Shown here piece by piece: positions 12,707-16,490 of a stretch of DNA of 16,490 bases. A model generated the notes under the pieces. The model was not told the DNA's origin and ran no database searches. It saw nothing but the letters and a program-made list of their open reading frames with translations. Made by a program: the position numbers and the translations under genes. How positions within the stretch are numbered: position 1 is the stretch's first letter; each line of letters begins with the position of its first letter. The stretch comes from Streptosporangiaceae bacterium. Its GTDB lineage: Bacteria; Actinomycetota; Actinomycetes; Streptosporangiales; Streptosporangiaceae. The stretch is from the NCBI GenBank assembly GCA_030040475.1, contig JASHTQ010000210.1, positions 1 to 16,490 on the forward strand. Direction: 5' to 3'.

Positions 12707-13993
12707 CTAACCTCCGCTCAGCCGGGCGGCCTGGACGGCGAGATAGCGGCGTTCTGGCAGGCTGGTCGCTCGCCGCGCCGCCTGCAGGTAGTCAGCGGCC
12801 GCCGAACGCCTGTCGCCGGCCATCTCCTCCAGGCGGGCGCGGGTGGCGAGCAGCCGGTGATGGCGCGCGATCCGCTTGTCGCTCTCCAGCTCAGCCAGCA
12901 ACGCCAGCCCGGCCGCCGGCCCGTGCACCATGGCCACCGCCACCGCCCGGCCGAGCGTGGTGAACGGGTTGGGCCCGGTGCGCTCGAGCAGCTCGTAGAG
13001 GGCCAGGATCTGCGGCCAGTCGGTATCGGCCATCGTCGCGGCCTCGTCGTGCACGGCGGCGATCGCCGCCTGCAGCTGGTACGGCCCGACCTGGCCGCGC
13101 GGCAGCGCCGCGCTGATCAGCGCGACCCCCTCCTCGATCCGCCGGACGTCCCACTTGCCGCGGTCCTGCTCGGTCAGCGGCACCACCGACCCGTCCGGCA
13201 GCGTCCGGGCCGCCCGCCGCGCGTCGGTCAGCAGCATCAGCGCCAGCAGCCCGGCGACCTCGCCGTCGTCGGGCAGCAGCCGGTGCAGCCAGCGGGTGAG
13301 CCTGATCGCCTCCTCCGACAGCGCCGGAACGGTCAGCGAGTCCCCGTCGGTGGCGGTGTATCCCTCGTTGAACACCAGGTACAGCACCTGCAGCACCGCC
13401 CGCAGCCGCTCGTCCCGCTCCGCGCCGGACGGCAAGTCGAGCACGACCAGGCCGAACTCCCTTATCGTCTGCTTGGCCCTGCTGATCCGCTGCGCCATCG
13501 TCGCCTCGGGCACGCCGAACGCGGCCGCAATCTGCGCCGTGGACAGCCCGCCGACCGCGCGCAGCGTCAGCGCGATCTGGCTCGGCGCGGACAGCCGCGG
13601 ATGACAGCAGCCGAACAGCAGGGCCAGCGAGTCGTCCCGCCCGGCGGGTTCCGCGTCGGCGGGCGGCGCGAGCAGCTCGGCAGCCGGAGTCGCGACCGCG
13701 ATCAGGTCTTCCCTGCGCCGCCGGGACCGCTCGCTGCGCACCTGGTCCATCAGCCGCCGGGAGGCGACCGTGATCAGCCAGCCGCGCGGGTTCTCCGGCC
13801 GCCCCTCGGCGGGCCACTGCAGCGCCGCGGCGAGCAGCGCCTCCTGGCTCGCGTCCTCGCACAGATGGAACTGCCCGTAACGGCGCACGAGCGCGCCGAG
13901 GACCTGCGGCGCAAGCTCGCGCAGCAGGTCCCCGCCGTCCGCGGCGTCCGCGGCGTCCCAGGCCTCCGCGGCGTCCGCGGCGTCCCCGGTCAA
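12707..13993 (-). CDS. ECF42-type RNA polymerase sigma factor with long C-terminal extension
   Basis: A 428-aa sigma factor. After an Ala/Asp-rich N-terminal repeat (residues 1-20), sigma region 2 spans about 25-90 (FHLCEDASQEALLAAALQW; NPRGWLITVASRRLMDQVR). Region 4 follows at about 135-178 (IALTLRAVGGLSTAQIAAAFGVPEATMAQRISRAKQTIRE). A ~250-residue helical C-terminal domain comes next (FNEGYTATDG; LTRWLHRLLPDDGEVAGLLALMLLTDARRAAR; TPR-like LLATRARLEEMAGDRRSAAADYLQAARRATSLPERRYL). This is the ECF42 architecture, which has no anti-sigma factor; the extension is needed for activity. ECF42 genes are typically next to DGPF proteins, as here. The start is TTG at 13993, overlapping the DGPF stop (TTGA); no later ATG fits region 2. 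Confidence 0.92.
   Translation of the reverse strand: MTGDAADAAEAWDAADAADGGDLLRELAPQVLGALVRRYGQFHLCEDASQEALLAAALQWPAEGRPENPRGWLITVASRRLMDQVRSERSRRRREDLIAVATPAAELLAPPADAEPAGRDDSLALLFGCCHPRLSAPSQIALTLRAVGGLSTAQIAAAFGVPEATMAQRISRAKQTIREFGLVVLDLPSGAERDERLRAVLQVLYLVFNEGYTATDGDSLTVPALSEEAIRLTRWLHRLLPDDGEVAGLLALMLLTDARRAARTLPDGSVVPLTEQDRGKWDVRRIEEGVALISAALPRGQVGPYQLQAAIAAVHDEAATMADTDWPQILALYELLERTGPNPFTTLGRAVAVAMVHGPAAGLALLAELESDKRIARHHRLLATRARLEEMAGDRRSAAADYLQAARRATSLPERRYLAVQAARLSGG
13941..13985. repeat. 9-bp coding repeat at the sigma factor N terminus
   Basis: GCGGCGTCC occurs perfectly at 13941-13949, 13950-13958, 13968-13976 and 13977-13985, with a diverged unit between. On the minus strand it encodes repeated Asp-Ala-Ala units (DAADAAEAWDAADAADG) just after the TTG start. 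The unit length keeps the frame, so copy number could vary without inactivating the gene. Confidence 0.85.
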
Positions 13994-14352
13994 AGGTCGG
14001 ACTTTGCCTCGTGCAGGATCGGCCACAGCTCCACCGGCTCCTGGTCGGCCCAGGGCATGTCCGCCGCGATCGCCAGCGCGCGTTCCTCGCTCTCGCAGTC
14101 GAGCAGGTAAAGGCTCGCGATGTACTCCTTGGTCTCCAGGTAAGGCCCGTCGGTGACGGCCGGCATGCCGCCCTCCCTGCGCACCAGCCTGGCCAGCGCC
14201 GCGTCGCCGAGCCCGTAGGCGCCGATCAGCTCCCCGGTCTCGGCGTACTTGTGGTTGAACGCGTTCTGCTTGGCGATCGCCTCCGGCCACTCCCCGGCCG
14301 GGATCGAGGCCCACTTCTCCTGGTTGCCGTAGATCAGCATCAAGTACTTCAT
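13990..14352 (-). CDS. YCII/DGPF-domain protein, partner of the ECF42 sigma factor
   Basis: A 120-aa DGPF-type protein of the YCII-related superfamily. It starts MKYLMLIYGNQEKW, with the typical beta-strand followed by G-x-x-x-x-W. The middle has a conserved MPAVTDGPYLETKEYIASLYLLDCES, in which TDGPY-x-E-T-K-E is the DGPF signature, and it ends with ERALAIAADMPWADQEPVELWPI. DGPF genes are the hallmark neighbours and targets of ECF42 sigma factors; their biochemical role is unsettled. The ATG at 14352 has GGAAGG 8 nt upstream. The TGA overlaps the sigma factor TTG start, so both are read from one mRNA, apparently from an ECF42-type promoter at 14402-14429. Confidence 0.93.
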   Translation of the reverse strand: MKYLMLIYGNQEKWASIPAGEWPEAIAKQNAFNHKYAETGELIGAYGLGDAALARLVRREGGMPAVTDGPYLETKEYIASLYLLDCESEERALAIAADMPWADQEPVELWPILHEAKSDL

Positions 14353-14401
14353 CACGTTCGCCTTCCGGATCGCGCGCCCCGTCGGCGCGCCGTCACCCCA
14401 G

Positions 14402-14429
14402 GGTCGGAGCCGCCCGCCCGTCCTCGACA
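14402..14429 (-). promoter_or_regulatory. ECF42-type promoter (TGTCGA-17-CGAC) of the DGPF-sigma operon
   Basis: On the minus strand TGTCGA (complement of 14424-14429) and CGACC (complement of 14402-14406) are separated by 17 nt. This matches the TGTCGA / CG(A/T)C pattern that I recall for ECF42 target promoters in Streptomyces venezuelae. Transcription would start about 40-50 nt before the DGPF ATG. A second, AT-rich possible vegetative -10 (GATAAT/TAATTAT, around 14438-14447) lies just upstream. Confidence 0.6.
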
Positions 14430-14573
14430 TGACCCGCATAATTATCCTGCCGCACCCTCGTCACGACCCGGTCCCGCAATCCGCAGAAGTAGAAGTGGTG
14501 CCGCCGTCCGCCGCGCCCCAGGTCCAGCGGACGATCGCGGTTACCAAGACGGCCTGCAATCCGGGCGGCGAAG

Positions 14574-14595
14574 CCGGCTAGCCAGCCCTAGCCGG
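14574..14595 (-). terminator. candidate hairpin over the egtD stop codon
   Basis: CCGGCTA (14574-14580) and TAGCCGG (14589-14595) form a 7-bp stem with an 8-nt loop. One arm includes the egtD TAG. It could end the egt transcript. The rest of the 235-bp gap (14353-14587) holds only the ECF42-type promoter described separately. Confidence 0.4.
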
Positions 14596-15580
14596 GAACG
14601 GACAGCGAGAGCCCGAACTGCCCGGCCGAATCGGTCCACCAGGACCGCATCGCGAACCCGGCGGCGGCGAGTTCGGCCTCCACCCCGGCGCGGCGGAACT
14701 TCGCGGACACCTCGGTGCGCATTTCCTCCCCGGCCGCGAAGTCGGCCGTGAGCCCGATCGCCGGAACGTGCACCGTCTGCCCGGCCAGCGAGCGCAGCCG
14801 CATCTCGATCCACTCCGCGGCCGGGTCCCAGGCCGCGACGTGCTCGAACGCATCGAGATCGAAGTCGGCGCCGAGCTCGGCGTTCAGCACCGCCAGGACG
14901 TTCTTGTTGAACGCCGCGGTGACGCCGGAGTCGTCGTCGTACGCGGCGACCAGCGTGTCGGGATCCTTGACCAGATCGGTGCCGAGCAGGAACTCATCGC
15001 CGGGCCGCAGCCCGGCGCGCACTCTGGCCAGGAAGGCCGCCCGCTGATCGGGCAGCAGGTTGCCGACCGTGCTGCCGAGGAAGGCGACCAGCCGGGGCGC
15101 GGGCGCGTCGCCGCCGGAGGGGAACCCGAGGTGCTCCTCGAAGTCCGACACCACGGCGCGCACGTCCAGCCCCGGATACTCGGCGGCGAGTGCCTCCCCG
15201 GCCGCGACCAGGGCAGCCTCGCTGACGTCGACGGGCACGTAGCAGCGCAGCGTGCCGGCCTGGCGCAGCGCGTCGAGCAGCACCCTGGTCTTGTCCGACG
15301 AACCCGAGCCGAGCTCGACCAGCGTCCGCGCCCCGGATGCGGCGGCGATCCGCGCCGCCTGAGCGCGCAGGATCTCCCGCTCGGCACGGGTCGGGTAGTA
15401 CTCGGGCAGCTCGGTGATCTTGTCGAACAGCGCGCTGCCCTGCGCGTCGTAGAACCACTTGGGCGGCAGCACCTTCGGCACCGAGGTGAGCCCGCGCTGC
15501 GCGTCGGCGCGCAGCGAGTCGGCCAGGAAGCCGTCGGGCAGCCTGCGGTCGAGGGAGAGGTGAGGGGAGCGGGAAGTCAA
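14588..15580 (-). CDS. egtD: L-histidine N-alpha-methyltransferase EgtD
   Basis: A 330-aa protein, near the ~321 aa of mycobacterial EgtD. It trimethylates histidine to hercynine with three SAM, the first dedicated step of ergothioneine synthesis. Motifs: [32 protein letters not shown], diagnostic of the family; the SAM site [18 protein letters not shown] (residues 88-105); [49 protein letters not shown]. With an offset of eight, Asn174, Tyr214, Glu290 and Ser292 correspond to the histidine-binding Asn166, Tyr206, Glu282 and Ser284 that I recall for M. smegmatis EgtD. The start is TTG at 15580, overlapping the egtC stop as TTGA, with GGAAGG about 10 nt upstream. It is the last egt gene here; no egtE follows. 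Confidence 0.97.
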   Translation of the reverse strand: MTSRSPHLSLDRRLPDGFLADSLRADAQRGLTSVPKVLPPKWFYDAQGSALFDKITELPEYYPTRAEREILRAQAARIAAASGARTLVELGSGSSDKTRVLLDALRQAGTLRCYVPVDVSEAALVAAGEALAAEYPGLDVRAVVSDFEEHLGFPSGGDAPAPRLVAFLGSTVGNLLPDQRAAFLARVRAGLRPGDEFLLGTDLVKDPDTLVAAYDDDSGVTAAFNKNVLAVLNAELGADFDLDAFEHVAAWDPAAEWIEMRLRSLAGQTVHVPAIGLTADFAAGEEMRTEVSAKFRRAGVEAELAAAGFAMRSWWTDSAGQFGLSLSVPG

Positions 15581-16344
15581 TGGACCGCGATCCTTCCATC
15601 GGGGTTGGCGATAAGGTCCACGTCGACGTGCCCGGGCACCGCGGTGACCAGCGAGCCGTCGGGAACCTCGGCCCAGCCGGGCTCGTCGTCGCCGGGCTCG
15701 GAGGCGACCACCACCGTGTCGTTCCGCCGGCGGTAGTACAGAGTGTCGCCCGCCGCGGTGGCGGCTATCGCCTGGCCGTCGGTCAGCAGCAGGTTGAACC
15801 GGCCGGACACGTCGGCCTCGGCCAGGGCCGAGATGGTGCCCGCGAGCGCGTTCCCCGGCGCCATGCCCTGCCGCAGCCGGTGCAGCACGAGCGCCCACAG
15901 CAAGGCCGAGTCGGTGCGGCTCTCCAGCCCGAGCAGGGCGCCGGCGGGCAGCGTCGCGGCGAGCCCTTCCACCGACCCCGGCCAGCCGTCGATCACGCCG
16001 TTGTGGCTGAACAGCCAGCGGCCGCTGCGGAACGGCGCCACCGCTGCCGGGCCGAGTTCGGTGCCCGCGGTGGCGCAGCGCACCGCCGCGAGAATGGCTC
16101 CCGACCTGGTCACCCTGGCCACGTCGGCGAACGACTCGTCCGCCCAGACGGGCGAGGCCCGCCGGTACCTGGCGGGCTCGGGATCGCCGTCGCAGTACCA
16201 GCCGACGCCGAATCCGTCCGCGTTCACCGTCCCGTGCCGCTGCAGCCGCGGCGCCCACCCCTGCCGGTACAGCCCATGCGCCGGCTCGATGATCACCGAA
16301 CGCAGCGAGGCCGCAGGCCCCAGGTAGGCCAGATGCCGGCACAT
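15577..16344 (-). CDS. egtC: gamma-glutamyl hercynylcysteine S-oxide hydrolase EgtC
   Basis: A 255-aa class II glutamine amidotransferase-fold hydrolase. Cys2 (MCRHLAYLG) is the N-terminal nucleophile once Met is removed. [41 protein letters not shown] and [12 protein letters not shown] are conserved family segments. EgtC removes the gamma-glutamyl group from hercynylcysteine sulfoxide in ergothioneine synthesis. The length and motifs are normal. Its ATG overlaps the egtB TGA by one base (TGATG) and its TGA overlaps the egtD TTG, so egtB, egtC and egtD are translationally coupled. Confidence 0.96.
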   Translation of the reverse strand: MCRHLAYLGPAASLRSVIIEPAHGLYRQGWAPRLQRHGTVNADGFGVGWYCDGDPEPARYRRASPVWADESFADVARVTRSGAILAAVRCATAGTELGPAAVAPFRSGRWLFSHNGVIDGWPGSVEGLAATLPAGALLGLESRTDSALLWALVLHRLRQGMAPGNALAGTISALAEADVSGRFNLLLTDGQAIAATAAGDTLYYRRRNDTVVVASEPGDDEPGWAEVPDGSLVTAVPGHVDVDLIANPDGRIAVH

Positions 16345-16490
16345 CAGGCGGTTTCTGCCCGGGGGACTCCGGGGGGCGGACCCCCCGGAGAAGAAAGAGC
16401 CGAGCGCGCGGTACGGAACCCGGCGAAGATCTGCCGCCGGATCGGGTAGTCCCAGTTCCGGAACGTGCTCCGGCAGGCCACCGGGCTGAC
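16344..16490 (-). CDS. egtB: EgtB C-terminal end (hercynine oxygenase), truncated by window edge
   Basis: On the minus strand 48 codons and a TGA (16344-16346) run in from the right edge. The peptide [20 protein letters not shown] is the characteristic EgtB C-terminal segment. EgtB is the iron-dependent sulfoxide synthase (DinB plus FGE-sulfatase fold) that joins hercynine to gamma-glutamylcysteine. The iron-binding and catalytic parts lie outside the window. After FRTARSA comes a Gly/Pro-rich tail ([16 protein letters not shown]) encoded by a strong GC hairpin. The assignment rests on this short segment plus the position directly before egtC. Confidence 0.9.
   Translation of the reverse strand, partial: VSPVACRSTFRNWDYPIRRQIFAGFRTARSALSSPGGPPPGVPRAETA
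16367..16390. repeat. perfect 10-bp hairpin in the egtB 3' end
   Basis: CTCCGGGGGG (16367-16376) and CCCCCCGGAG (16381-16390) flank a CGGA tetraloop, 21 bp before the egtB stop and egtC start. It resembles the GC-rich palindromes scattered in some actinomycete genomes. Confidence 0.75.

Noticed and set aside
12707..14314. 535-aa frame extending the sigma factor upstream
   Set aside because: Residues before the TTG at 13993 read through the DGPF gene in another frame; sigma homology begins only after it.
14588..16342. 584-aa continuous frame that looks like a long N-terminal extension or fusion of EgtD
   Set aside because: The part above 15580 is an out-of-frame reading of egtC with low-complexity Arg/Ala content; real EgtD begins at the TTG overlapping the egtC stop.

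Overview
The window is very GC-rich, about 70% or more by eye. Its genes are tightly packed, with many GTG and TTG starts and stop/start overlaps, and the families present (tlyA-nadK-recN, ergothioneine genes, an ECF42 sigma factor with a DGPF protein, a GH15 trehalase-like enzyme) point to an actinomycete (Actinomycetota). Streptosporangiales or a relative is a guess; the species cannot be fixed from the sequence alone. I see no rRNA, tRNA, CRISPR array, insertion sequence or phage gene.

Layout. (1) 1-461: the 3' end of a DoxX-like membrane protein gene, entering the window through a 24-bp tandem repeat. (2) 479-1425, minus strand: a histidine phosphatase gene and an SCP2-type protein gene in one operon. 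(3) 1483-5904, plus strand: a small conserved protein, then tlyA, nadK and recN with overlapping ends, then an LCMT-type methyltransferase. (4) 5923-7608: an accessory-looking patch with a winged-helix regulator (minus), a divergent small helical protein and an uncharacterised 168-aa protein. It holds the richest regulatory DNA in the window: an AT-rich divergent promoter region, a perfect 17-bp inverted repeat, and a promoter whose spacer is filled by a perfect palindrome. (5) 7802-9703: a GH15 glycosidase. (6) 9714-12257: a GNAT acetyltransferase (minus), then an SDR/epimerase-like protein translationally coupled to an acyl-CoA dehydrogenase-like protein (plus). (7) 12297-14352, minus: a MhuD-like haem-degrading monooxygenase candidate, then an ECF42-type sigma factor preceded by its DGPF/YCII partner, with a matching ECF42-type promoter. 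(8) 14588-16490, minus: egtB (3' end), egtC and egtD of ergothioneine synthesis, with no egtE directly downstream.

How the genes work together. tlyA/nadK/recN is a conserved actinobacterial housekeeping block (ribosome methylation, NADP supply, DNA break repair). EgtB, EgtC and EgtD are successive parts of one pathway: EgtD makes hercynine, EgtB joins it to gamma-glutamylcysteine, and EgtC removes glutamate. The sigma factor and DGPF protein form a standard ECF42 pair.

The most notable observations are: a 25-bp tandem duplication that frameshifts the winged-helix regulator past its apparent ancestral stop and gives it an AT-hook-like RGRP tail read through its own terminator hairpin; the promoter/operator at 7023-7086; a MhuD-like enzyme keeping Asn7 and Trp66; an ECF42-type autoregulatory promoter; and a perfect -1 slippery heptamer in tlyA.
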